In this document: positions 26,097-35,031 of the stretch, in pieces
Numbering within the stretch: the first letter of the stretch is position 1
How the letters are laid out: each line of letters begins with the position of its first letter
NCBI RefSeq assembly: GCF_007923265.1
Contig: NZ_VOJA01000003.1
Coordinates: 62,001-126,000 of the forward strand
Source: Francisella salimarina
GTDB taxonomy: Bacteria; Pseudomonadota; Gammaproteobacteria; Francisellales; Francisellaceae
Direction: 5' to 3'
Length of the DNA: 64,000 nucleotides
The notes under the pieces: generated by a model
The model's database searches: none
Told to the model about the DNA's origin: nothing
Seen by the model: the letters and a program-made list of their open reading frames with translations, nothing else
Translations under genes and position numbers: made by a program

Positions 26097-27683
26097 ATGG
26101 ATCCTTCAACCATAGACGATAATAAATACTTATATACAATCAAGGAAGTACACAGAAATTTATCACTAGATGAATTAGCTCAACATGCCAAAGAGAATAG
26201 TGGTTTTGTTGGCTGCGAAGGCAAAACTCTAGTCGTTGACAGTGGAGATGTTAAGGGCAGACTTCCTGATGATAAGTATATCGTTGAGACCAAGTATGCT
26301 AAAAAGAATATATGGTGGAACGAGAATGGATCTGATAATAAAAGATTAAAAAGAAAAAGTTGGAAGTTAATAAAACAGAAGTTTCACGAGGATGTTTCAA
26401 CGAAAGACATTTTTGTTGTAGAAGGTTATTACAACCATGATGAAAAAAATACAATTGCTGTTCGTTTGATAACAACTCAAGCATCTGCAGCATATTTCTT
26501 TAAGTTAATATCAATAGCTCCTAATCAGCAGCAATTAGATGAGTTTGAGCCTCAATGGGTAATTATGCACTCTCCAGAGACAGAGATTAGTGATTATGTT
26601 GAGATAGGTTTAAACTCACCTAAAATTATCGCTACAAATCTGAAACAACGTGAAAGCATACTTGTTGGGACGTTGTATTTGGCAGAGATTAACAAGGTTT
26701 TGTTATCTGTTATGAGTTATTATTTGTCCTTGAATAATATTGGTGTTTTTTATTGTGCAGTTGGTGTTGATGACGAAGCTAATAGCTCTATGTTTTTTGG
26801 ATTATCAGGGAGTGGTAAGACAACTTTGGCACTAGATAATAATAAAAGACTAGTAGCTAATGAAGCTATAGCATGGACTGAAATGCGAGGAATATATAGT
26901 TTAGAGTCTGGCTTAACTATCAAATCAGCAAGTTTTAAGAAAAATGATGGACGTATAAAAAAAGCTCTTCAAGGTAACTTATTAATTGAAAATCCTAATT
27001 TTGATGACAGTCAAAATATTATTTTTGGAGAGAAATCAAAGTCACAAAGTAACACATACGTAACTTTCCCGAGAGAAAATTTTGAAAATATAGTAAATAC
27101 AAATGATCCAAGTAAAATAATTTTTCTTGTAAAAGATGCCAAAGGAGTTCTGCCTCGAGTAGCTAAACTAAGTAAAGGTCAGGCAATTTATTATTTCTTA
27201 TCAGGTTATACATGTACCTCTACAGGCATTGAGGCTGGAGTTACTGAACCTAAGCCAGAATTTTCTTGTTGTTATGCGCAACCATTTTTATTACTCAAGC
27301 CAACTCGTTATGCCAATATCCTACGTCAACGTTTGAAGCATAGTGATGCCAAAATATATATGATTAATGTTGGTTGGATTGATGGTGATTATAAAACTGG
27401 TAGACGAGTGCCTGTCGAAGAAACAAAAATGATTGTAAACTATCTTTTGACGGAGCCAGAAAATGTCAGTTTTAAGTTTGAACGACAAAAGTATTTTAAC
27501 TTTAAAGCTTTGACTTCTATTTATGATAATGATGAAGTTATGCATTTAAAAAATATATGGGAAGATCAATCTTCATACAAGAAACAATATAAATCTCTAA
27601 TTAAGAGTTTTATCAAAAACTATGAGCAGTTTGAAGATGATGATTTCGCTCTTAAATACAAGAAATTTGAACCAAGTATATAG
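26097..27683 (+). CDS. PEP carboxykinase (ATP)-family protein with altered active site
   Basis: The protein aligns over its length with ATP-dependent PEP carboxykinase (PckA, about 540 aa). It keeps an intact P-loop 'FFGLSGSGKTTL' and Arg64 of 'GRLPDDKY'. Numbered from ATG 26070 and aligned by eye to E. coli PckA, several catalytic residues are replaced: Lys212 by Asn208, Mn ligand His232 by Tyr228, Asp268-Asp269 by Asn264-Glu265, and Arg333 by Tyr330; Lys213 (Lys209) and Tyr207 (Tyr203) remain. I infer an ATP-binding but possibly inactive or repurposed enzyme. It may be annotated pckA. ATG 26097 has AGGA nine bases upstream and is preferred over 26070. Confidence 0.85.
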   Translation: MDPSTIDDNKYLYTIKEVHRNLSLDELAQHAKENSGFVGCEGKTLVVDSGDVKGRLPDDKYIVETKYAKKNIWWNENGSDNKRLKRKSWKLIKQKFHEDVSTKDIFVVEGYYNHDEKNTIAVRLITTQASAAYFFKLISIAPNQQQLDEFEPQWVIMHSPETEISDYVEIGLNSPKIIATNLKQRESILVGTLYLAEINKVLLSVMSYYLSLNNIGVFYCAVGVDDEANSSMFFGLSGSGKTTLALDNNKRLVANEAIAWTEMRGIYSLESGLTIKSASFKKNDGRIKKALQGNLLIENPNFDDSQNIIFGEKSKSQSNTYVTFPRENFENIVNTNDPSKIIFLVKDAKGVLPRVAKLSKGQAIYYFLSGYTCTSTGIEAGVTEPKPEFSCCYAQPFLLLKPTRYANILRQRLKHSDAKIYMINVGWIDGDYKTGRRVPVEETKMIVNYLLTEPENVSFKFERQKYFNFKALTSIYDNDEVMHLKNIWEDQSSYKKQYKSLIKSFIKNYEQFEDDDFALKYKKFEPSI

Positions 27684-27757
27684 ATACTAATTTTCTCTCT
27701 ATAAAAAACATAATATATCGATTATAATAGCGCCAATACACAGAAATTTTTTATTAT

Positions 27758-28855
27758 ATGTTAATTTATCTTTTTAATTGGTTAAGTCATTACTATAAAG
27801 GTCTAGAAGTTTTTAGCAGTTATGTATCTGTAAGAATTATAATGATTTCCATAACTTCATTGTTAATAACGCTTTTTCTCGGTAGGCCAATGATTAGATG
27901 GTTGCAGAAAATGCAAATTGGCCAAGTTGTAAGAGATGATGGACCACAAAGTCATTTTTCTAAGAGAAATACACCAACTATGGGTGGAGTTTTAATTCTT
28001 TCTTCTGTTATCATATCGGCTTTACTTTGGGGGAATTTGTCTAGCATATATCTATGGATTTTAATTTTAGTAGTTATCTTCTTTGGAGCTATTGGTTTTT
28101 TTGATGACTACTTAAAACTAGTTCTTAAGCATCCAAAGGGACTAAGGGCTAAGCACAAATTTGCTTTACAATCTGTTTTCTCAGTTATATTGGCTATAGT
28201 TTTGTTTTATCTTTTGGCTAAAAATGGACAAATGAGTCTTTCAATACCTTTTTCTAAGAGTCTATATATTCCTATGGGGATCTTTCTGTTTGTGATTTTG
28301 ACGTTTTTCATTATTAATGGAAGTAGTAATGCTGTAAATTTAACTGATGGATTAGATGGTTTAGCGATAGTTCCTGTAGTTCTTGTTGCTGCAGGATTAG
28401 GTATTTATGCTTATATTGAAACAAATAGTATATTAGCTAACTATTTACTTTTCCCGTACATCGACAATAAAGGACTTGTTGAGGTAGCAGTTTTTTGTGC
28501 GGCTTTATGTGGGTCGGGCTTAGCATTCTTATGGTTTAATTCGCACCCAGCAGAGGTCTTCATGGGTGATGTAGGCTCATTGACGTTAGGTGCTGTTTTG
28601 GGTGTGATTGCTGTGATGATTCGCCAAGAATTGATATTTTTTATTATGGGTTTGTTATTCGTTATAGAAGCATTATCTGTGATGTTGCAAGTAGGATCAT
28701 ATAAGCTTAGAAAAGGTAAAAGAATTTTTAAAATGGCACCTATCCACCACCATTTTGAACTAATGGGCTGGCCTGAGACAAAAGTTGTAATACGTTTTTG
28801 GATATTCTCTTTGATACTTTTCTTAATCGGTTTGATAGCTATTAAGGTTAGGTAA
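27758..28855 (+). CDS. mraY: Phospho-N-acetylmuramoyl-pentapeptide transferase
   Basis: Integral membrane enzyme (about 10 helices) that attaches phospho-MurNAc-pentapeptide to undecaprenyl phosphate, forming lipid I. Active-site motifs are visible: '[10 protein letters not shown]', '[10 protein letters not shown]' with the Asp pair, '[14 protein letters not shown]', and '[12 protein letters not shown]' with the His triad. Length 365 aa is near the 360 aa of E. coli. It leads the mraY-murD-ftsW operon, and its stop shares one base with the murD start. murF, its usual upstream neighbour, is 20 kb away. Confidence 0.98.
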   Translation: MLIYLFNWLSHYYKGLEVFSSYVSVRIIMISITSLLITLFLGRPMIRWLQKMQIGQVVRDDGPQSHFSKRNTPTMGGVLILSSVIISALLWGNLSSIYLWILILVVIFFGAIGFFDDYLKLVLKHPKGLRAKHKFALQSVFSVILAIVLFYLLAKNGQMSLSIPFSKSLYIPMGIFLFVILTFFIINGSSNAVNLTDGLDGLAIVPVVLVAAGLGIYAYIETNSILANYLLFPYIDNKGLVEVAVFCAALCGSGLAFLWFNSHPAEVFMGDVGSLTLGAVLGVIAVMIRQELIFFIMGLLFVIEALSVMLQVGSYKLRKGKRIFKMAPIHHHFELMGWPETKVVIRFWIFSLILFLIGLIAIKVR

Positions 28856-30099
28856 TGTTCAATTTCTATTTTGATGATAAAAAAATATCTAAACTACTTA
28901 TGGTTGGTTATGGCTCTACAGGTAGGTCTGTTTGCGATTTTTTAGCTAATTTTATTGATCTTTCAGTTGATATCTCACAGAACGATAATGATTTTATAAA
29001 TTGTGATTTAGAACAATATGATTTAATAACTGTAAGTCCAGGTATTCCACTTAATAAGTCGCCGTATAGAGTTTTATCTAAATTTAAACAAAAAATAGTT
29101 AGTGATGTTGATCTGTTTTATCAATCAATTAGAAACACTAAGGCAAAAATGATAGCTGTTACAGGATCGAATGGGAAAAGTACTATCGTCACAATGCTTG
29201 ATTTTGTTTTAAGAGACTTAGGCTATAAAAGTATCCTTGTTGGTAATATTGGTACGCCACCCCTCAATAAGATTGGTGAGAGATTTGATTACTGTGTGGT
29301 TGAGGTTTCGAGTTTTCAAATAGATTTGTTTAATAGTGTAGAGTTTGATTTAGGGTGTGTGATTAATGTATCACCTGATCACTTAGATAGATATAACAAT
29401 TATGAAGAATATAAACAGTCGAAGCTAAATTTAGCAAAATTTAGTAAAGATTTTTTTGTTTATGATGTGCATAACAATGGTCTTAAGTATGCTGGTGAAT
29501 ATCAGATAGTAAGAGGCTCTATCTATAAAAATGCGACGAAGTTGTTAGATATAGATGAGACAAATCTTTTCGGAGAACACAATTTAGAGAATATTATAGT
29601 TATTCTCAATATTTTTGATAGATTTGGTATAGATGCATTTAAGGTAGTAAATTCAGTTAAAAAGTTTAAGGGGCTTAAGCATCGTTGCGAAGTTGTCAAA
29701 AAAACAAACGGTGTTACTTATATCAACGACTCAAAAGGTACAAATGTTGGAGCTACTATAGCTGCACTAAATAGTATTACTAATTCGAAGAATATTATAT
29801 TGTTATTAGGCGGTGTTGCTAAAGGTGGTGATTTTAATCTAATGAAAAAATCTTTAGACAAGTATGTTAAATACATTTGTGTATATGGTCAAGACAAGGA
29901 ATATATAGAGAATTATATCAAAGATCTATGCCAGTATCAGATTTGTAATGATATGAAAGATGCATTTGACTCAGCTAATCAAAAAGCTCGGAATGGTGAT
30001 ACTATTCTTCTATCACCAGCGTGTGCAAGCTTTGATGAGTTTAGTGGATATGCGGAGCGTGGTGATGTATTCGAAAGATTAGTTGCTAAGCTAAAATAA
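28855..30099 (+). CDS. murD: UDP-N-acetylmuramoylalanine--D-glutamate ligase
   Basis: Adds D-glutamate to UDP-MurNAc-L-Ala. The N-terminal domain starts 'LLMVGYGSTGRSV', the P-loop is 'AVTGSNGKSTIVTM' (about residues 99-112), with 'VVEVSSFQIDL', 'NVSPDHLDRYNNY', 'INDSKGTNVGATIAAL' and 'LLLSPACASFDEFSGYAERG' completing the MurD set. 414 aa is slightly shorter than E. coli (438). The ATG overlaps the mraY stop by one base and ftsW begins 17 bp downstream. It is the second of three cell-wall genes here. Confidence 0.97.
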   Translation: MFNFYFDDKKISKLLMVGYGSTGRSVCDFLANFIDLSVDISQNDNDFINCDLEQYDLITVSPGIPLNKSPYRVLSKFKQKIVSDVDLFYQSIRNTKAKMIAVTGSNGKSTIVTMLDFVLRDLGYKSILVGNIGTPPLNKIGERFDYCVVEVSSFQIDLFNSVEFDLGCVINVSPDHLDRYNNYEEYKQSKLNLAKFSKDFFVYDVHNNGLKYAGEYQIVRGSIYKNATKLLDIDETNLFGEHNLENIIVILNIFDRFGIDAFKVVNSVKKFKGLKHRCEVVKKTNGVTYINDSKGTNVGATIAALNSITNSKNIILLLGGVAKGGDFNLMKKSLDKYVKYICVYGQDKEYIENYIKDLCQYQICNDMKDAFDSANQKARNGDTILLSPACASFDEFSGYAERGDVFERLVAKLK

Positions 30100-30116
30100 A
30101 AAAATGGGAAAATGTA

Positions 30117-31325
30117 GTGCTATATAGATTAAAGCTTTTATTAAGTGGTCAAAATACAAAAAAAGAACGTGTTAGAGCAAAGCTAGAAATAGATATTTCA
30201 ATAGTTTTTGTAATGTTAGGATTGCTAATTTTTGGTTGGGTAATGGTTACATCTGCTTCTATGGTTGTTGCGTTAGATGATTACAATAATCCATATTTTT
30301 ATTCTATTAGACAAGGATTTTTTGCAGTTATTGCAATATTTCTTTTCTTATTGGCACTGTTGGTACCTACTAAGAATTATGAGAAAAACTATAATGCTTT
30401 TTTCTTTATAATGCTTATAGTATTGGTAGCTGTTTTGGTTCCAGGTGTAGGTAAAAGTGTAAATGGAGCCAGACGTTGGATACCTCTTATTATTATCAAT
30501 ATCCAAGTTGCTGAGTTAGCTAAGCTTTTAGCAATTATTTTTTTCTCTGGGTATATAGCTGAAAATTTACCTAAAATGACTAATTTTAAAGAAGGTATTC
30601 TTACGCCTATTACATTACTGGGATGTATTGCAGTTTTGTTGCTTATGCAGCCTGATTTTGGATCAACTGTAGTTATTTCAATATGTGTTATGGGGATGTT
30701 GTTTGTGTCTGGTAATAAGGTGCGGTGGTATGGTCTACTTATAGGAGCGATGCTTATCATGGCGACTATGCTTGTGATTATATCGCCATATCGAATGCAT
30801 AGGATTACAGGATTTCTTCATCCGTGGGAAAACGCGAATGGTTCAGGTTATCAGCTTGTGCAGGCTCTTATAGGCTTTGGTCGAGGCGGTTGGTTTGGTG
30901 ACGGATTAGGTAATGGAGTTCAAAAGCAATTTTTCTTACCTGAAGCACATACGGATTTTATAACATCTGTGATAGCTGAAGAGATAGGTGTTATAGGGTT
31001 GATGATTTTACTCATGGTATATTTATTTATAGTATTTAGGGCTATGAATATTGCAAAAATGGCTTTTGAGCTAAAAAGATATTATCAAGCATTTCTATCT
31101 TATGGGATAAGTTTTTGGATTGGTTTTCAGGTTTTTGTTAATATTGGTGTTAATACCGGATTGTTACCAACAAAGGGTCTTACTTTACCGCTTATAAGCT
31201 ACGGCGGTAGTAGTTTACTTATTATGTGCTTTACACTTGGTATTCTAGTAAGGGTTGACTTTGAAAACAAACTCTTAGCGGATACTATCAATCCAAAATA
31301 TATATATAAGAAAGTAAGAAAATAG
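30117..31325 (+). CDS. ftsW: Division peptidoglycan polymerase (SEDS family)
   Basis: Polytopic (about 10 helices) SEDS glycosyltransferase that polymerises lipid II at the septum with PBP3. Motifs: 'GWVMVTSASMVVA', 'GKSVNGARRWIPL', 'AELAKLLAIIF', the catalytic-Asp region 'EAHTDFITSVIAEEIG', and 'LPLISYGGSSLL' near the C-terminus. It starts with GTG, with GGGAAAATGTA upstream. The position after mraY-murD and the basic N-terminus ('KKERVRAK') favour FtsW over RodA. murG and murC, which usually follow ftsW, are not here. Confidence 0.94.
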   Translation: MLYRLKLLLSGQNTKKERVRAKLEIDISIVFVMLGLLIFGWVMVTSASMVVALDDYNNPYFYSIRQGFFAVIAIFLFLLALLVPTKNYEKNYNAFFFIMLIVLVAVLVPGVGKSVNGARRWIPLIIINIQVAELAKLLAIIFFSGYIAENLPKMTNFKEGILTPITLLGCIAVLLLMQPDFGSTVVISICVMGMLFVSGNKVRWYGLLIGAMLIMATMLVIISPYRMHRITGFLHPWENANGSGYQLVQALIGFGRGGWFGDGLGNGVQKQFFLPEAHTDFITSVIAEEIGVIGLMILLMVYLFIVFRAMNIAKMAFELKRYYQAFLSYGISFWIGFQVFVNIGVNTGLLPTKGLTLPLISYGGSSLLIMCFTLGILVRVDFENKLLADTINPKYIYKKVRK

Positions 31326-31365
31326 TTGTAACAATTAATAATATTTTCTTTTGAAGAGAAACATT

Positions 31366-31629
31366 TTAAATTTCGCTAAATTGTTCTGGTTTATCCTCTT
31401 TGTTTTCAAATAAGAATTTTTGCATTTCGTCTTTAAGAAACTCCTTAGCTTTTGAATCCATTAAGTTTAAACGATATTCGTTGATTAAAATTGTTTGATG
31501 AGCTAACCAAGCCTGCCATGCTTTATTTGAAATCTCAGCATGTATTTTTTTACCAAGTTCACCAGGTAGTGGTTGAAATGGGATGGCATCTAGTTCTTCA
31601 TTATATTTTTTGCATAAAATTTTTGTCAT
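31366..31629 (-). CDS. yggX: Probable Fe(2+)-trafficking protein YggX
   Basis: An 87-aa cytosolic protein of the YggX family, which protects iron-sulfur proteins from oxidative damage. Family features are the short Cys motif 'KILCKKYNEELDAI', 'PFQPLPGELGKKI', 'ISNKAWQAWLAHQTILINE' and 'FLKDEMQKFLF'. A strong ribosome site (AGGAG) precedes the ATG. It lies 19 bp downstream of the tusE-like gene on the same strand, so they are probably one operon, divergent from sspA. Confidence 0.95.
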   Translation of the reverse strand: MTKILCKKYNEELDAIPFQPLPGELGKKIHAEISNKAWQAWLAHQTILINEYRLNLMDSKAKEFLKDEMQKFLFENKEDKPEQFSEI

Positions 31630-31648
31630 TATTCACTCCTTTGAATAT

Positions 31649-31963
31649 TTAAATACATCTTTTAGGTTTTGGAAGTCCTGCTAGTTTTGCAGCTTGTACA
31701 GCAGGCGATACAGGAAATAGTATCTGTAAGTACAAACTATTGCCTATTTTTTCTCCATATTTTTCTTTTAGGGCCTTTACAAGTTCTCTTATAGCCGGAG
31801 ACTTCTTATTTTGTTGATAAAAGTCGCGTAAGAAGTTGATGACTAGCATATGCTCATCTGTTAGTGATATGTTTTCATCATTAGCCATTTTAGCGCAAAA
31901 ATTGACATCCCAACTGTCAAAGTCTAATAAAAAGCCTTGCTTGTCTATGTTGTAGTTATCCAC
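31649..31963 (-). CDS. tusE: TusE/DsrC-family sulfur-transfer protein
   Basis: A 104-aa protein of the DsrC/TusE family. It shows the N-terminal 'DKQGFLLDFDSWD', the central 'DEHMLVINFLRDFYQ', and the C-terminal 'GLPKPKRCI', where the penultimate cysteine carries persulfide. In E. coli TusE hands sulfur from TusBCD to MnmA for 2-thiolation of tRNA wobble uridine. Only the C-terminal cysteine is seen in the active tail, as in TusE rather than dissimilatory DsrC. The only in-frame start near the family N-terminus is GTG at 31963, without a clear ribosome site. Confidence 0.9.
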   Translation of the reverse strand: MDNYNIDKQGFLLDFDSWDVNFCAKMANDENISLTDEHMLVINFLRDFYQQNKKSPAIRELVKALKEKYGEKIGNSLYLQILFPVSPAVQAAKLAGLPKPKRCI

Positions 31964-32052
31964 AAATATGGTAAAATTTCATACTAGTTTTTATTATCTG
32001 ACAATTATAGCAAACAAGAGTAATTGTTTTAATCCATAAAAAGGCATATTTG

Positions 32053-32682
32053 ATGAAAGTTACATTATATACTACTAAATATTGTCCATATTCTTTGAGA
32101 GCAAGAATAGCTCTAGCAGAAAAGAAAATGGCAATGGATATTGTTGAGGCAGGAGATTTGGAACCAAAGGTTGTGAAAAAAATTTCTCCAAATGGTATTT
32201 TTCCTGTTTTAATGGAGAAAGACTATAGTATAAATAATAGAAAAGCATTATTAATATACATAGATGAGAGATTTCCGGCTCCAAGTCTACTGCCAAGTGT
32301 TGTTAATGATCGTATTAAGATACGCCTTTCTTTGGACAAAATTGACAATGAGTGGTATCCAGTACTTGATGAAATTAGAAAAAATAAAGAAAATAAAGCT
32401 AAGTTGAAAGCAATTTTTAAAGATCTTAAAGAGAGTTTATTAGCTATGGAAAAAGCTTTTTCGGACTCTGACTATTTCATATCCTCAGGTTTTACACTTG
32501 CTGATTGTTACATAGCTGCTTTAATTATTTGTTTAGAAGCAGAAGGTTTTGTAATTGATGAAGAGTATGGGTCAATTTTTAATTATAAGAAGCGTGTTTT
32601 TGCAAGAGATTCTGTCAAAAAAGCCAATTTAAAAGGTGGAGCTGGAGAGTCTTTGCTAAAGACTCTAAGAGCTCATCGATAG
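32053..32682 (+). CDS. sspA: Stringent starvation protein A (RNA polymerase-associated)
   Basis: GST-fold protein that binds RNA polymerase. In Francisella, SspA pairs with MglA and, with PigR and ppGpp, turns on the pathogenicity-island genes (established for F. tularensis and F. novicida). The N-terminal thioredoxin-like domain starts 'VTLYTTKYCPYSLRARI'; the C-terminal helical domain contains 'FTLADCYIAALI'. The start is ATG 32053; an in-frame TTG at 32050 is discounted. sspB, its partner gene in E. coli, is not adjacent; sohB follows after 12 bp. Length 209 aa is typical. It is divergent from tusE-yggX. Confidence 0.93.
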   Translation: MKVTLYTTKYCPYSLRARIALAEKKMAMDIVEAGDLEPKVVKKISPNGIFPVLMEKDYSINNRKALLIYIDERFPAPSLLPSVVNDRIKIRLSLDKIDNEWYPVLDEIRKNKENKAKLKAIFKDLKESLLAMEKAFSDSDYFISSGFTLADCYIAALIICLEAEGFVIDEEYGSIFNYKKRVFARDSVKKANLKGGAGESLLKTLRAHR

Positions 32683-32694
32683 GATATAATAATT

Positions 32695-33711
32695 ATGTGG
32701 TATCAAGGTTTTATAGATTTTGTATTTTTTGTTTTGAGTACAATCTTGGTTGTAATAGCTATTGTTTTTGTTGTAGGTAGCTTTTTTTCTTTACTCGCCA
32801 AGGCAAAGCAAGAAGTTGCAAAGTTAGCTAAAGGCAAGCTTGAGATAAATAAAATAGGCGATGAGTATAGATCTACTAAAGAGCAGATTTTAGGAACTAT
32901 TCTTGATAAAAAAGAATATAAAAAGTTTGTTAAAGAGCAGAAAAAAGTTGATAAGCAAGAAAAGCCAGAACAAAGAAAGTTTGTTATCAATTTTAAGGGA
33001 GATGTTCACGCATCTCAGGTTGAAAATTTACGCAATGAAGTAACAGCAATTTTAGCAGTTGCGAAACCTGAAGATGAGGTTGTGGTCAGAGTTGACAGCC
33101 CTGGTGGTGTTGTTAATGGCTATGGTTTTGCTGCGGCTCAGTTGGAGCGTATTAGACAAGCAGGAATAACTTTGACAGTTTGTATTGATCAAGTTGCTGC
33201 TAGTGGTGGCTATATGATGTCGGCTGTTGCTAATAAGATTATTGCTGCACCTTTTGCAATAGTGGGCTCAATCGGTGTTGTTGGGACAGTTCCTAATGTC
33301 AGAGAATTACTTGAGAAAAATGGTATCAATGTTGAAATGCACACATCAGGTGAGTTCAAACGTACGCTTACAACTGTTGGTGAAAATACAGAGGAAGGGC
33401 GTAAGAAATTTAAACAAGATTTGGAAAATATTCACGAACTATTTAAAAAGCATATCTTGGCATATCGTCCGAGTTTGAATATACACGAAGTAGCTACTGG
33501 AGAGTATTGGTTTGGTAAAGATGCTTTAGGTTTAGGACTAGTTGATGAGATTAGAACTTATGATGACTATTTGATTGAGTTATTAAACAATCATTATTCT
33601 GTTTATGAAGTCAGTTATGTTAGGAAAAAGGATAAAGGACTAATAAAATCTAAGCTTGCTATGATTAAAAAAACTATTACAAGTTTTTTGTATGCACGTA
33701 AAATAATATAG
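32695..33711 (+). CDS. sohB: S49 family membrane serine protease SohB
   Basis: One N-terminal membrane segment (about residues 8-32, 'STILVVIAIVFVVGSFFSLL') anchors a protease domain. The catalytic dyad is visible: Ser170 in 'QVAASGGYMMS' and Lys222 in 'GEFKRTLT', matching the SppA/SohB family. The N-terminal SohB region of about 100 residues is Lys-rich and helical. Length 338 aa is near E. coli SohB (349 aa). Signal-peptide hydrolysis or envelope quality control is the family role. It lies 12 bp after sspA and 7 bp before holB, so all three are likely cotranscribed. Confidence 0.94.
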   Translation: MWYQGFIDFVFFVLSTILVVIAIVFVVGSFFSLLAKAKQEVAKLAKGKLEINKIGDEYRSTKEQILGTILDKKEYKKFVKEQKKVDKQEKPEQRKFVINFKGDVHASQVENLRNEVTAILAVAKPEDEVVVRVDSPGGVVNGYGFAAAQLERIRQAGITLTVCIDQVAASGGYMMSAVANKIIAAPFAIVGSIGVVGTVPNVRELLEKNGINVEMHTSGEFKRTLTTVGENTEEGRKKFKQDLENIHELFKKHILAYRPSLNIHEVATGEYWFGKDALGLGLVDEIRTYDDYLIELLNNHYSVYEVSYVRKKDKGLIKSKLAMIKKTITSFLYARKII

Positions 33712-33718
33712 GGCGAAA

Positions 33719-34627
33719 GTGTTATCTTTAGATATTCATCAACAACTTCTTGATAGTTTTTTTGAACAAAAAACTAAGAAAATGCTTCATCATGCTTTTA
33801 TTTTTAGAGTTAAAGATGCTGTGTTACTAGATGGTTTTATAAGTTCCTTGTGCCAGCTATTGTTGGGTCAGAAGGTTGTAGACTATAAAGAATCTCCTTA
33901 TATAAGTATAGCTGCTATAGAGAATGATGAAATTAAAGTTTCAGAAATAAAAAAGATAACCAAAAACTGTGAGTTAACTGCGCATAATAATTTATGTAAA
34001 ATAATTATAATTGAAGAACTTGATTTCTTAAATGAGTCTGCAGCTAATGCTTTATTAAAAACATTAGAAGAGCCTTCAATAGGCACATTCTTTTTGATGT
34101 TTACCAAAAATTATACTGATATTTTGCCTACAGTTAAAAGTAGATCTTTAGTTTATGACATTAAATTTAGCCAAAAAGATAAATATAACTATTTAAAGTA
34201 TACATTTGATATGTCTCAAGAAGCAGTTGAGAAATCATTGTTGATGGCTCGTGATGATGTGAATATTGTAGCTAAAATCAAGCTTGAACAACATTTTTGG
34301 ACTCTTAGAAATAATCTAATGAAGGTTTTGGTTAAGCAAACAAACCTTAATGTGTTTTTGAAAGAGGTTAATCCACATTTTAGAGATGTTTTATATTGGT
34401 TAACGAGTGTAATAATTGATGCTTATAATTATAATCTCGATGAGCAAGCTAGTATTGCTAATTACGATAAATTGGCAGTTATAAAATACCTCTCAGCTAA
34501 GTTTACAGATGATTACATATATAAGCTTTATTATAAATCATTGGAAGCAAAGGGTTATTTTGCAAACTTTAAGAATGTTGATAAAGAATTGGTTATAGAA
34601 AATTTAATATTAGAAATTATAAAATAG
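33719..34627 (+). CDS. holB: DNA polymerase III delta' subunit (clamp-loader)
   Basis: Part of the clamp loader that places the sliding clamp on DNA. The clearest marker is 'NESAANALLKTLEEPS' (about residues 104-119), followed by 'LPTVKSRS' in place of the SRC motif. There is no Walker A, as expected for delta'. The zinc-binding cysteine module of E. coli HolB (C-x-x-C-x-x-C) is missing: the corresponding stretch has a single Cys in 'SLCQLLLG'. At 302 aa it is shorter than E. coli HolB (334). It starts with GTG, 7 bp after sohB. The C-terminal part is poorly conserved. Confidence 0.85.
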   Translation: MLSLDIHQQLLDSFFEQKTKKMLHHAFIFRVKDAVLLDGFISSLCQLLLGQKVVDYKESPYISIAAIENDEIKVSEIKKITKNCELTAHNNLCKIIIIEELDFLNESAANALLKTLEEPSIGTFFLMFTKNYTDILPTVKSRSLVYDIKFSQKDKYNYLKYTFDMSQEAVEKSLLMARDDVNIVAKIKLEQHFWTLRNNLMKVLVKQTNLNVFLKEVNPHFRDVLYWLTSVIIDAYNYNLDEQASIANYDKLAVIKYLSAKFTDDYIYKLYYKSLEAKGYFANFKNVDKELVIENLILEIIK

Positions 34628-34637
34628 GTGAAATAAA

Positions 34638-34916
34638 ATGGATGTTAAACAACAACAAAAATTAAAAGCTCAAGCACACTCATTAAAGCCCGTTGTCCTA
34701 ATGGGGGAAAAGGGCCTTACTGAGAATGTAATGTTAGAAATAGATTTGGCTCTAGCATCACATGAGTTAATTAAAGTAAAGGCAGGACGTCTACCGAAAG
34801 AAGAAAAACAAGAAATTGCAGCTGAGATTGTTAAAGCTACAAAATCTGAGATTGTGCAAATTATAGGGAATATTCTGGTGTTATATAGACATAATCCTAA
34901 TAAGAGTAGAAAGTAA
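34638..34916 (+). CDS. yhbY: CRS1-YhbY-domain ribosome assembly RNA-binding protein
   Basis: A 92-aa single-domain protein of the YhbY/CRM family, associated with 50S assembly. Family stretches are 'KLKAQAHSLKPVVLMG', 'GLTENVMLEIDLALASHEL', and 'VQIIGNILVLYR' (the GxxL-type RNA-binding loop region). It begins 10 bp after holB with GGTGA upstream, so it completes the sspA-sohB-holB-yhbY run. Only a 109-bp AT-rich spacer follows before the lipoprotein gene. Confidence 0.95.
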   Translation: MDVKQQQKLKAQAHSLKPVVLMGEKGLTENVMLEIDLALASHELIKVKAGRLPKEEKQEIAAEIVKATKSEIVQIIGNILVLYRHNPNKSRK

Positions 34917-35031
34917 TAGTAGTTATTTTTAATAGACTTCACTTAATTCAATAACTTATTTTTAGTACTATAAATATTTTAAAAAATTCTATAAAATTTA
35001 ATTTATAAGTCTTTTCTGGATCTATTTGATA

